DNA of 64,000 nucleotides from Phlebotomus papatasi (lineage: Eukaryota; Arthropoda; Insecta; Diptera; Psychodidae), in the NCBI RefSeq assembly GCF_024763615.1, contig NC_077225.1:2852001-2916000 (forward strand), read 5' to 3'. Every line of letters starts with the position of its first letter. The stretch's first letter is position 1. This document shows, piece after piece, positions 32,190 through 42,049 of this stretch. The notes beneath the pieces were generated by a model. That model worked only from the letters and a program-made list of their open reading frames with translations, was not told the origin of the DNA and made no database searches. The position numbers and the translations under genes are program-made.

Positions 32190-33128
32190 TCAAGCTTTAC
32201 AACGTTTATTTAGAAATACCTTAAACTCGTCCCATGTTGGCACGTCTGACTGCTCCTGCGACCATAGCGTCTGTGTCTCGTGATCGAGTTTGCTCAGGAC
32301 TTCGTAGATGATCCACGGATCTCGAGTGTTGACCTTCAAAGCGTCCATTGCGTTGATAGTCGTCGTGGAGACATCGTAGATATTCCTGAGATCATCGACG
32401 ATAGGATTCTTCAGAGTAGGTAGGCTCTTGATGCGTTCGATGTGACCGTTGATGACCTTTTTCTTGCACTCAAATCGGTTTGTGATGGTTTCCCACGCTA
32501 TGTCGTAGCTTTTATCACACATATCGAGATGATCAATGGCGTCAAAGGCCTTTCCGGTCAACTTCGTCTTGAGATGGTGCAGCTTTTGCGTCTTTGACAG
32601 TTTCTTGTTGCTGTCCACCAGATTGATGAACATCTCTTTGAATGAACGCCACTGCGCATGCTCTCCGTTGAATGTGGGGATTTTCACTGGTTCGAGTTTC
32701 GAATACTTGGAATTCTCACTACCATCCATACGCTCTACGAGTTTTGAGAAGCCATCGAGAAGTTTGTCAATTCGTTCATCTTCAATGACGGTTGAATGGA
32801 AAAGATCTTTCTTTGCAGATTCATTGATTTTGATATTGACAATCAGTTCAGTCAGTTTCTCTTCCGCTTCATCAATTTCCAATAGGAAATTATTTTGCTC
32901 CTCAATTTCCCTTTCGCGCTCTTCTTCTGATTCAGCTTGGTTAATGATTTCATCCTGTACCCTATTGTATCGAACCCTGATTCTGTCACAAATCTCCAAA
33001 TTCGTCTCAAGGTACGCTCGAGCACCGTCTCTACTCAACAGACTTTCATCTTCATGGTAGCGGGATATGGCTGTCTTTACACTGGTAAGTTGCCCTTTAT
33101 ATGCGCTTCGACTCTTGATATTCGCCAT
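32190..33128 (-). pseudogene. gag: Element D Gag, N-terminal part
   Basis: BEL/Pao Gag of the DUF1759 type (KIPTFNGEHAQWRSFKEMF, KLHHLKTKLTGKAFDAI). I start it at ATG 33128 (MANIKSRSAYKGQLTSVKT) because the longer frame to 33242 runs into the leader. A charged coiled-coil region covers residues 25-135. It ends early at a TGA (32190) after VFLNKRCKA, and the same frame goes on into the zinc-finger region. Confidence 0.88.
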
Positions 33129-33334
33129 CTTTGGAGCTGCTTCTTTGTCCTCTTCTTCGTGGAGTTCCTTTTCAATTCTGCTGGATACCCAGTGAATGGC
33201 CAAAGATTTTCTGCAGATATCCAAGATTTTTCTGCAAGGCAATTGTCTTCAGAGTGCGAATGTCAACAGGCGAAACTGCGAGGTTCTCGTGGCTGATGCC
33301 GTGTGACTGAAGCCTCCTCGTTGGGGTCTCTTTT

Positions 33335-33348
33335 CCTTCAAAGGACCA
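33335..33348 (-). other. Element D primer-binding site
   Basis: Minus-strand TGGTCCTTTGAAGG, four bases from the end of the 5' LTR. The tRNA identity is not determined. Confidence 0.6.
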
Positions 33349-33352
33349 CTGA

Positions 33353-33990
33353 TGTGGAGAATTACCTGTGGTAAACAATAATTTCTCTGTGATAGGATTC
33401 TGTGATATCTAATACCCTCTTCTTCCTGCCCAGTTTACCTATAAATATATTGTGGTGTTATAAATCTGTCAGGGACTGTGTGTTTCTTGGGCTTCCTTCT
33501 ACCGTTTGTGATATTCACGTACCTGGAAATATATATTCCTTTAGTAAATGTCTTCAACAGTGATCCGGAACGTAGGCGGCTGGATTTTCCAGAAGACGTT
33601 TCCTCGATGACCGTCAAATGCCCTTCACCAAATCCACTGAGGCAGTGAAACACAATTATCACCTTCACCAATTATTTATTTCCACAATTTCTCCACTACT
33701 AGACTGAACACAGTTTAACTCTACGTCACTGTCGTTTTTCTGTATTTTAAAGTTAATATTTTTATAATAATTACACAAATAAATCTAATACACTTCTCCT
33801 CACGTCTCTTTGATTTTCAAGTCTTCTTACGTAACTTTCAGACTGGTTCCCGCTCATTCCCCTACTTTCTTTCCAGCTGATCCTTTTCACCACTTTTTCC
33901 TTCTTCTCTCTCCCTCCATGCATATTCAAAATCCAACCGTCTTTTGTCTCTTATTTTTAAGAGATCTCCAATCAATGGAAATTCTATACA
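33353..33990 (-). repeat. Element D 5' LTR, 638 bp
   Basis: Matches 25180-25817 with three substitutions (near 33397, 33689 and 33883). Contains the same 78-codon open frame at 33435-33671 (minus), which carries none of the three differences. Confidence 0.93.
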
Positions 33991-34032
33991 CCTGGCTCTT
34001 GCAGAAAACGCATTTTCTTCTTTTTAAACAAT

Positions 34033-34038
34033 TTTATT
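34033..34038 (-). promoter_or_regulatory. Polyadenylation signal AATAAA for the RING gene
   Basis: AATAAA on the minus strand about 80 bases after the RING ORF stop and about 42 bases before the BEL element border. It makes the ORF plausible as a transcribed host gene. Confidence 0.55.
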
Positions 34039-34115
34039 TCCTCTTAATCATGGCTGATTTTCATATGTATTGACAACTCATTAAGATATTAGCTTTGCAT
34101 TCAATTCTCTCTCTA

Positions 34116-34613
34116 TTACGAAAAGTATATTCTTGTAGTCTCGATGTATGGTTCTCGACATAGGGGGCAGTTCCTTGTTTTTGAAGCACACTCTTGACAT
34201 GCAGCAACGTGCCCGCATGGAATAAAGGCGGTGTTGTATTCATTGTTATAGCAAATTTTGCAAATTTTATTTGGTTGCTCTACAATGTCATATTCTGCTT
34301 CTTCTATACCAGAATCCAAGGTATGATCACCAAAGAATATCTTAAATAAATTGTCAAGTGTATCCTCGTCATTGATGTTGAAAAATTTTAAGATTAAATG
34401 CTTTTTCTCCAAAATACTAATTTCTTTTCCGCTTTTCACCTTTCTGAAAATTTTTTCCACCACACCCTTACGTAAAGTCTCATTGTTGGTTGCATGAAGA
34501 AGCTCGATCATCTCGCCAATTGACCTTTTATGCAAAATTAGCTGTACCAAATCGGACTCTGATTTGTCTTTTGCAAAAAGTTCTGCTAATTCTCTCAAGT
34601 TGTGAGTACTCAT
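34116..34613 (-). CDS. IAP-like RING finger protein without BIR domain
   Basis: A 165-residue ORF with ATG and TAA. Residues 118-152 form a C3HC4 RING with spacing C-x2-C-x11-C-x-H-x3-C-x2-C-x6-C-x2-C, followed by REPY and the terminal RIYFS. This spacing, the FIPCGHVAAC core and the hydrophobic-YFS end are those of inhibitor-of-apoptosis proteins, whose RING is an E3 ubiquitin ligase. No BIR repeat is present. Residues 1-100 are helical and Leu/Lys rich and could be a degenerate UBA/CARD-like region, but I do not recognise it. It may be the last exon of a longer gene lying in the gap, a short stand-alone IAP relative, or a retrocopy. It is the only convincing intact gene here that is not from a mobile element. 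Confidence 0.75.
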   Translation of the reverse strand: MSTHNLRELAELFAKDKSESDLVQLILHKRSIGEMIELLHATNNETLRKGVVEKIFRKVKSGKEISILEKKHLILKFFNINDEDTLDNLFKIFFGDHTLDSGIEEAEYDIVEQPNKICKICYNNEYNTAFIPCGHVAACQECASKTRNCPLCREPYIETTRIYFS

Positions 34614-34681
34614 TGCGCTGTAGATTTCTCCTGATTGATTGATTTTTCAAGATGCCGCGTGTTAAATAATTGCAAAATATT

Positions 34682-35181
34682 NNNNNNNNNNNNNNNNNNN
34701 NNNNNNNNNNNNNNNNNNNNNNNNNNNNNNNNNNNNNNNNNNNNNNNNNNNNNNNNNNNNNNNNNNNNNNNNNNNNNNNNNNNNNNNNNNNNNNNNNNNN
34801 NNNNNNNNNNNNNNNNNNNNNNNNNNNNNNNNNNNNNNNNNNNNNNNNNNNNNNNNNNNNNNNNNNNNNNNNNNNNNNNNNNNNNNNNNNNNNNNNNNNN
34901 NNNNNNNNNNNNNNNNNNNNNNNNNNNNNNNNNNNNNNNNNNNNNNNNNNNNNNNNNNNNNNNNNNNNNNNNNNNNNNNNNNNNNNNNNNNNNNNNNNNN
35001 NNNNNNNNNNNNNNNNNNNNNNNNNNNNNNNNNNNNNNNNNNNNNNNNNNNNNNNNNNNNNNNNNNNNNNNNNNNNNNNNNNNNNNNNNNNNNNNNNNNN
35101 NNNNNNNNNNNNNNNNNNNNNNNNNNNNNNNNNNNNNNNNNNNNNNNNNNNNNNNNNNNNNNNNNNNNNNNNNNNNNNNNN
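34682..35181. other. Assembly gap, 500 N
   Basis: Exactly 500 N, a conventional gap placeholder, so the true size is unknown. Frames spanning it are meaningless. Confidence 0.98.
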
Positions 35182-35918
35182 CTCCAGGCGGTCATTCTAT
35201 AAATCGCATTTACTACGATAATATTACTTATTTGAAGTTGAAATATCTACAGTGTACTCAGTTATAGTCTTACTAACTTATTTTCTGAAGTTGAACTCAT
35301 TTTGACCTTTAGTTTGCTTACAATCTTCAGTTATGTGTGACAGGGCAGAGAAAAACAACAAAATGTCGCTAGCGACATTTTGCGTTTTCATGTAAAAAAA
35401 AGATTGTTTTAAAGTAATCTAACTGTAGTAAGAATCTTATTTCCTGAAAGATATGTTCTTCTAGTTTGTATATTTCAATTGATAAGTGTGAAAAAACTAG
35501 CAGTAAGAGTTTCAGAAGAAAAAAAGGAAGACCGCCTGTGGGCGGTCTTATCCGTTCAAGGGTAAAATTTTCAAAAATTACCGATTTTTTTATTTAATTG
35601 TTTTGGTTGTTCTAGTAAAATATATTATTAATTTGGAATATATTGTTACAAATTTGAAGGGGGTGATATCCCACACTCCGGAAATTGTATGCCAAAGACG
35701 ACGGATAGTGAACTCAAAGAAGGGATTAACTTAACTAACTTCTTCACTTCAATTTATTTAAATTAATTCAACATTTTTCTATAAACTTTTCAATAAATTT
35801 TCATGTGGTACATTTATAAATTCAATTTTTCTCCTCTCTGGCAAGCACCAATCTCCTCCTCCTCTCTCGGCGCTTCTGTGACGCCGTTTTCCTCCTCATA
35901 CCCGTTCTCTCCAACTCT
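35182..35918. other. Non-coding, palindrome-bearing stretch
   Basis: Contains a perfect 24-base palindrome at 35359-35382 (half-site CAAAATGTCGCT) and a hairpin GACCGCC-tgtg-GGCGGTC at about 35530-35548. The gap edge starts with the right half of a similar hairpin (ctccaggcggtc). TGTTACAAATTTGAAGGGGG at about 35644 has the look of an LTR terminus, but no partner is certain. Confidence 0.5.
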
Positions 35919-36779
35919 CTAAGGGTTAACAGGACCCTCAGGTCTGGTAATGAGACGGGGATCCCGGGCTGCTTCGGTGGGTTCCAAGGGGATCTCCCTC
36001 TCAAACTCCCGGAGTTGGAGGCCGAACGGAGTCTTTCTACGATCTCCCGACGCTTGGCAAGGGGGGGCTTCTGAGACGCCGGCGACTGACACCAATCGCG
36101 CTGGTTGTCCCTCTGATGCCGCCTTCTGCAAATTACTGTGGAGCAGACGGTATTTGGCCCTTTCCCAGTCCGAGAGAAGCGGGGAGAACTGGAAACAGGT
36201 GTCGCATGGGGTTCCTCTGGTTCCTTCCTTAAATGGTCTGTTGTCTTCACCTTCGTCATCTGAAGAGGGCCAGCACTCTTCCAAAGAAGAAGATGGAGAG
36301 GGGCCCGACCAACCGACCTGAGCTACCTCACTCAAGAGCGCACTTGAGGGGTTTTCTTCAGCGAGTGTCGTTACTTCGGGGGGTAAAACCACCTGCCACG
36401 AAGCTCTTGGGGTTCTGGCTTCTTCCTCCTTCAACAAACACCTTTCGAACTCTTCCCCTGGGAAATCCGGTGACGGGGGAAATCCCAGATCTTCCTCTCG
36501 TATCAAAGCAGCCACTTGGCGACGACGCTCCTCTGCAGCCTTTTTCCTCTCCGTAGCTCTCACCGTTCCTGCTGGTAATGCCAATTGGGCTCTTCGAACT
36601 GCCTGAAGGCGACGCCGTTCTCGACGTCGACTGGCTGGAGTGGTCTTCCCAACCTTTTTATGGAAGGTGGGATACAGGAGGTGTCCGTTTGGTCCGTTCT
36701 CTCCGGATGTTATGGGGGGCTCCCTGGGAGCTTCCACCTGCTCTGCTATGGGCTTGTATTCATCCAACGTGATGAACAA
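35919..36779 (-). CDS. Unrecognised GC-rich ORF, likely a fragment
   Basis: A minus-strand frame of 286 codons with no ATG at its upstream end; it is open from a stop at about 36810 through a TTG. Composition differs from its surroundings: GC-rich, with Arg/Glu-rich segments (SRRRERRRLQAVRRAQLA, RKKAAEERRRQVAALIREE), an acidic patch (SSDDEGED) and many Pro. No domain recognised. The frame resumes after the stop for another ~30 codons (to 35822 in a different frame). It could be the end of a retroelement polyprotein, since LTR-like sequence follows, or a host exon. Both are guesses. Confidence 0.35.
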   Translation of the reverse strand: MFITLDEYKPIAEQVEAPREPPITSGENGPNGHLLYPTFHKKVGKTTPASRRRERRRLQAVRRAQLALPAGTVRATERKKAAEERRRQVAALIREEDLGFPPSPDFPGEEFERCLLKEEEARTPRASWQVVLPPEVTTLAEENPSSALLSEVAQVGWSGPSPSSSLEECWPSSDDEGEDNRPFKEGTRGTPCDTCFQFSPLLSDWERAKYRLLHSNLQKAASEGQPARLVSVAGVSEAPPCQASGDRRKTPFGLQLREFEREIPLEPTEAARDPRLITRPEGPVNP

Positions 36780-37975
36780 TGGACAATGAACTCCAATAAG
36801 GACAGAGCCTTAATACTTCACCAGCCTGCTAGAACACAGAGATGCCCCACGCTGCTCTGGAGTGAGAAGGATGGGGTGACTAATTGCCAGCAATCCTCTT
36901 ATTCTGATGACGGGGCTTGCAAAGCCACACACCATCAATTTCAGTGGAGAGAGCGGGGCAACTATGTCGTTTGCCAACACACTCTGTCCTGCCTGATCGA
37001 CGGAGCCAAACAATCAATCGACACTCTTCCACTTTTGGGATAACGGGCTTCCAGAAGCCTCACAGAGAGAGAGAGAGAGGGGCAATATTTCACCTGCACA
37101 ATCTCGTGAGGGAAAGGGGAAACTATTTGCCTTCACACTTCCGTACTGAAGAGGGAAGGGGGGAGAACGGGGCGATTAATTTGCCTCACAGTCTAGTATC
37201 AAAAAAATAGTCTTCAGAAAGACTCGAGCAATCGATCTTCATGCTTTCGCACAGAAGCCAATTCTGCAGATTTCAATTTTGGACTTACACTTTAGGCCCC
37301 ACGTATTTGTGGCGCTCGCATGAATTTTAGCTTAAGATAAAACAATTTTATCTTAAGCTAAAATTGATTAATTTTATAACGATTTCAGGTGGAGAACGAC
37401 TATCCCTACATTACTTTTCCACCTGTAAGCACGCAGCATCTTTCACCCTCTTATTTGGCGCGAATAATTATAAAAAAAACTAATTATTCGCAACAATATT
37501 AATCATGGAAAACAATTCAGATTACACGAAGATTGTCCAGAATGAGTGAAATGGTCGATTTTTGCGAATTAATCGCAATTGTTAAAAAGCAGACTTCAAC
37601 AGTGATGATGAATTCCCTAATTCGTCCTTTAATGCCCTAGAACGTGAAATAAAACCAGAAGATGAGCAATGTATTTCAAAGGACCTTCAAATTATACAAG
37701 AAGGTGACATTTTCACGGCTGATCTGTGACCTATTTGGTAAAAATCAGTCTTATTGAAACATCTTGAGCTTCATTAACGTCTAATTATAAAAATTATATA
37801 CGTTTTTTTACTAAAAATTATCATTTCTTAGATAATCATTCAACATTCATCCATAAAAAATGTTTAAAATTAATTTGTTTTACTATTTGTTCACTATTTT
37901 TCAATTAAAATATTTCAGTCTTTTTATGCCTTAAACCGATATGACCGCCTCCAGGCGGTCTTTACCTTTTCTCAC
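36780..37975. other. Non-coding stretch with degenerate short repeats and hairpins
   Basis: Degenerate ~40-bp repeats (ggggcaactatttgcc-type) at about 36955, 37079, 37117 and 37158. A 20-bp perfect stem with 3-base loop at 37323-37365. A second hairpin (GCGAATAATTA arms) at 37460-37491. GACCGCC-tcca-GGCGGTC at about 37943-37960. A coding-looking plus-strand patch of ~48 codons at 37586-37729 (ADFNSDDEFPNSSFNALERE) has no start and no homologue known to me. Confidence 0.45.
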
Positions 37976-38040
37976 CTGGCGCCCAAACAGAAAGAGATAA
38001 TGAAGAATTGATGGTATTTTTGAGTTCAGTGGGCCATTAA
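37976..38040 (-). pseudogene. Second part of a coding exon split by the fold-back element
   Basis: On the minus strand the frame from 41185-41530 continues here once the fold-back element and one TTA copy are removed. It reads about 22 more codons and ends at CAG followed by GTGAGA, a near-consensus splice donor (intron start at 37975). No protein family recognised. The continuity across a 3.1-kb insertion is the main evidence that both pieces are one exon. Confidence 0.5.
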
Positions 38041-38043
38041 TTA

Positions 38044-41000
38044 CACTATGCAACACGATTCTTTCCACACGAATCTCACATGGTACGTTTGGTAGAGTCG
38101 AGTCCCCTGATCAAGAATCTGCTCTTGGTTTTTCTCCTATGCGTCACAATTTTCTTTAATTATTTTTTTTTGTTTTTGCTGTTTTGTCACATATTACCAA
38201 TTATTCCTCCGGTTCTAGTGTACAGAACTTATTAAATGGGCATCCGTTGGAAATCTATGTAGTTGTGCTTCAACTCGAAAATTATGTGATATTTTTTCAA
38301 AAAATCCTTGGGGGCGGAGAAACAAAATGAAACTAAAATTTCTGAAAAATGACCTAAAAAAGCAGCTTTTAAAAAATCATATAAACTAAACTAAACTAAA
38401 TATTGATGTACTCTCTTCAGCACACAATAGACTCCACTTAGGGCTACATTTTTGTCATAGAAGACATCTTGTTCCGATACCTCTAAATGCCTTATTAGGT
38501 GAGATTCTTAACAATCTCACCTACTATAATCCTAACAAAATTTCATGTCGTCCGATCGACCTCAAACTTGGCCAAAATGTGTTTCGCCACTTCCTGATCA
38601 CGAATATATATGTGGCTAAGTTACATTCCCGGCCGGCCGGCCGCTCTTTGGAGCTTAATAGCTCCTAAACTAAAAAAGATATCGACTTGCGGTTTTCGGC
38701 AAAGGTTATATATCGGGTGAAAATTGCAACTTGGTGCATTGACCCCCCACCCCTCCTTCCGACATTTTGAAGACCCCCCTTTTTTTGTTTTCTCAATAGC
38801 TCCGCCCCTATGGCATCCAGCGGGCTCAAATTTTAGTATGTTTTTGCTGGGCCTTAGAGCTTTCCATCAATACTAAACTTAAGGTCCCTCGACCCCCCTG
38901 ACCCGGAAATGACCCTGACCCTGACCCAGAAGAGCTATAAGGGTCCAAAAAAAATTTCTTAAAATGGCCATAACTCCGGTTCTAATTGTCAGAATTTAAA
39001 AAGTGAGGGCTTTTTTGAAAGCTCTCATGAAATGCCACTTCCCCTTCTAACATCGCAAGTTCATAAAACCACCGCTAGGGGCGCTATTTTTAAAAAGAAA
39101 ATTTTTAAATCTTAAAAGTTAAATAACTCAAAAATTCCATTGTGCATCGGACTGAAATTTTAGTATCTTGTAGCCGTTGATTATACCTATCAAACAAAAA
39201 AAAACTTAAGTCGATCTAAAACCCCTGACCCGAGCTATAAGGGGTAAAATTTCGAACATTGACCGGCCTCTATCTCCGGTTCTAATTAACATATCGACAT
39301 AAATTTTACCTTTTTGGTTTCGTCTCGATGAGCACTTTCAGATGGAAGTTCAAAAAGTCACCACAGGTGGCGCTGTGATAGCGTCAAAATTCATCGAAAT
39401 TCAAAGTCATTCTTCTCAAAAACGGCATTGTGCAAGTTAATGAAATTTTAGTATGTTGTAGTCCAGTCTAGGACGTTTCCAAAATGGTGCATAAGTGCGC
39501 TGTGGTTAAAACAGAACCGGAGATATGAGGGGTCAAAGTTCACAAAATTCAAAAAATTATATCTCCGGTTCTATGTGACCGATTTTGATGAGTGAAATTA
39601 AGCGATTTAAACGAAAGTTCTTACCAAATGCTACAACTTTCTAGAATATTTGAACTTCGTGGGACCAACACCAGGGGCGCCACAGTCGAAAAACCAATTT
39701 CAATATAACATAACCTCAATTATCTCGATTGTCGCTAAACCGATTTTGATGATTACTTCGACATAATTATAGAGGACATTTTTCTCTACATTTCGTCCAT
39801 ACATCATTTTCCGCTCAGACTACGCTATCACTCCGATTTTACCGTTTAAGTGTGAAAAAAATTATTTTTCCCCTAATAACGCTTTGAAATCACTCAGATG
39901 CCAATTTGACTGCCTCTACTCCACAAAGACACTTAAAATAGGGTTTTAAATGGAAAGTCCCACAAAATACAACAATTCTTTGATATAGTTGAATTTCAAC
40001 AAATGACTACTTGGGGCACTCTGATGGATGAAAAAACGAGTTAAGAAACAAAAAACCTCGCTTATCTTGGCTTCTGATTAATCGATGAGATCATGTTCTA
40101 CGGCAAAATTATAGAGAACATTCTGGTCTACATTTCACCCATATATCACTTTTGTGCCAGTTCATCCAAATCCTTGATATTTTGGTTTAAATACAAAATT
40201 TGTATAATTTCACGAATTTGATTCAAGATAACTGAATGGCGTCTCCCAACTTCAGCTCTAAATCGAATTTGCATGCACTCCGAGTTAGCTCACGTTAAGA
40301 ATCTCACCTACATAAGCCGGTTAGGATAATCTGTCCCTTTTTTATTTTTATCAGAAAATTTTCCAGAAGAAATGCTCCTTTTTTGACAAGATTGTTACCA
40401 TGTGGGTGAAGGAGAGGTGGTACGTCTTTGGAATGTATGGATGAAATGTCCGCTAGGATGGTCTCTAAAACATTTTCAAAAAAAAAAAAATGAAAAGCAT
40501 CGATGGTTTAGTTCTTCAGATATTCCTAAAAGAGTACTTTCTCGAGGGGAAGGATACACGTTGGGATGAAATTGAAGTGAAATTTAAATTCCTTGGGTCA
40601 ACATATGGGGAGGGGTACCCAGAACATTCCAAGTCGATTATATCATCAGTTCGTTGAGTAAATAAGATTTTTGCCAAAAAATTGCAAGATTTCATGTGTT
40701 TTGAAAATGACAAAAATAGAAAAATAAGGCATTTAGAGGTATCGGAATAAGATGTCTTCTATGGCAAAAATGTAGTCCTAAGTGAAGTCTATTGTGTGGT
40801 GAAGAGAGTACATTAATATCTAATTTAGTTTAGTTTATATGATTTCTCAAAAGCTGCTTTTTTAGGTCATTTTTCAGAAATTTTAGTTTCATTTTGTTTT
40901 TCCGCCCCCAAGGATTTTTTGAAAAAATATCACATAATTTTTAAATTGAAGCACAACTACTTAGCTTTCCAACGGATGTCCATTTATTAAGTTCTGTACA

Positions 41001-41184
41001 CTAGAACCGGAGGAATAATTGGTAATATGTGACAAAACAGCAAAAAAAAAAAAAATAATTAAAGAAAATTGTGACGTATAGGAGAAAAACCAAGAACAGA
41101 TTCTTGATCAGGGGACTCGACTCTACCAAACGTACGATGTGAGATCCGTGTGCCAAAAAAAAGTTGTCAATTTGTTGCATAGTG
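38044..41184. mobile_element. Fold-back DNA transposon with CACTA ends, 3.1 kb
   Basis: The ends are CACTATGCAACA and its complement TGTTGCATAGTG, flanked by TTA on both sides (38041-38043 and 41185-41187). The inverted arms are about 450 bases long (38044-38496 and 40725-41184) and diverged by scattered substitutions and small indels. CACTA ends with a 3-bp duplication point to the CACTA/CMC superfamily. The interior (38498-40724) is non-coding, so the copy is non-autonomous. A related copy starts at 63069. Confidence 0.8.
38498..40308. repeat. Inner inverted-repeat segment of the fold-back element
   Basis: GGTGAGATTCTTAAC at the left and its complement at the right, each next to TA (38496-38497 and 40309-40310). 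This could be a separate TA-inserting element nested in the fold-back. The interior has several degenerate copies of a phrase containing ctccggttcta, with no ORF, and a short (CCGG)n run at 38632-38643. Confidence 0.5.
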
Positions 41185-41530
41185 TTATAGTATAGACCAA
41201 TGAGGATTTTTTGACAACAATCTCTTTTCCTGAATTGTCTTTGATTTTTATAAATCTCCGATTTTCGGCTAGATGGGACTCAAATTTTTGTAAATTGATG
41301 TTGATGTCAAGTTTATCGAGGTCTTCATCTTCATCGTCTGAATCAGGCTTAAGTACCATATCCTGCACCATATCATCCACACTAAACCAATTTTTGTCGT
41401 AGCAATCTTCTTCCTCAAAGTCAATTCCAACGGATGAAAGATCTAAATCGACATATTGTAAAGTTATTTCGCATTTGGATTTTGGATGCCCATTTTTTTC
41501 ATTTGGTATTTGGCTTCCATACGCGCTCTT
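41185..41530 (-). pseudogene. Coding-like exon fragment, acidic, truncated by the fold-back element
   Basis: About 115 codons open on the minus strand from just after a stop at 41531 to the TTA duplication of the fold-back element. It has an acidic patch (PDSDDEDEDLDKLDI) followed by RFIKIKDNSGKEIVVKKSSLV, which looks like ordinary protein. The frame runs into the element and stops at once. I do not recognise the family; it could be a host gene or an older DNA-transposon protein. A second open minus frame just upstream (WMEIKQIVERARMEAKYQMKK, about 41500-41600) may be part of the same gene with a frameshift or an intron between. Confidence 0.5.
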
Positions 41531-41576
41531 TCAACAATCTGTTTTATTTCCATCCAATCTGGTAAATTATACTGAT

Positions 41577-41577
41577 A

Positions 41578-41611
<34 letters not shown>

Positions 41612-41640
41612 ATCTATATTATATATAATATATATAATCT
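41577..41640. repeat. (TA)n microsatellite
   Basis: Alternating TA with a few interruptions, forming partial palindromes. Confidence 0.9.
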
Positions 41641-42030
41641 GGTAATTTCCCCGAAAACGTATGAGTTCCCCGAGTTCCCTTAAAAAATATATGAGTTCCC
41701 CGTGAGTTCCCTGAAAAATATATGGGTTCCCCGGGTTCCCTGAGAGTTCCCTGAAAAATATATGGGTTCCCCGAGTTCCCCGTGAGTTCCCTGAAAAATG
41801 TATGGGTTCCCCGGGTTCCCTGAGAGTTTCCTGAAAAATATATGGGTTCCCCGAGTTCCCTGAAAAAATGTATGGGTTCCCCGTGAGTTCCCTGAAAAAT
41901 GTATGGGTTCCCCGGGTTCCCTGAGAGTTCCCTGAAAAATATATGGGTTCCCCGGGTTCCCTGAAAAAATGTATGGGTTCCCCGTGAGTTCCCCGGGTTC
42001 CCCGTGGGTTCCCTGGTCAGATTGGCTCGA
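41641..42030. repeat. Minisatellite of ggttccccgagttccctgaa type
   Basis: Irregular tandem copies of GAGTTCCCTGAAAAATATAT plus gggttcccc, mostly 36-52 bases per unit. The minus-strand open frame across it (41619-42191) is repeat-driven. Confidence 0.9.
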
Positions 42031-42049
42031 GTTCCCCGAAATGAGTTAC

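Larger units (their letters stand above)
25180..33990 (-). mobile_element. Element D: BEL/Pao LTR retrotransposon, degenerate, with two insertions
   Basis: Two 638-bp LTRs (25180-25817, 33353-33990) bracket gag, protease, RT, RNase H and integrase of BEL/Pao type on the minus strand. CCTGGC flanks both sides (25174-25179 and 33991-33996). The LTRs differ at only about three positions. Despite this, the coding part has at least three in-frame stops, an altered protease motif, an internal deletion near 29555, a LINE (26658-28564) and a solo LTR (28914-29451). High LTR similarity with a broken interior suggests mobilisation in trans or LTR homogenisation. Confidence 0.9.

Noticed and set aside
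35525..35555. Rho-independent terminator-like hairpin followed by T
   Set aside because: The window is eukaryotic, no gene ends there, and similar hairpins recur nearby as repeats.
35822..37210. Plus-strand frames in the GC-rich stretch
   Set aside because: Overlapping each other and the longer minus-strand frame, with no domain; GC-rich DNA has few stops.
37970..37992. Lys-tRNA-type primer-binding site (TGGCGCCCAAACAG)
   Set aside because: No LTR end or retroelement coding follows it on the plus strand; the same bases are better explained as the exon end and splice donor on the minus strand.
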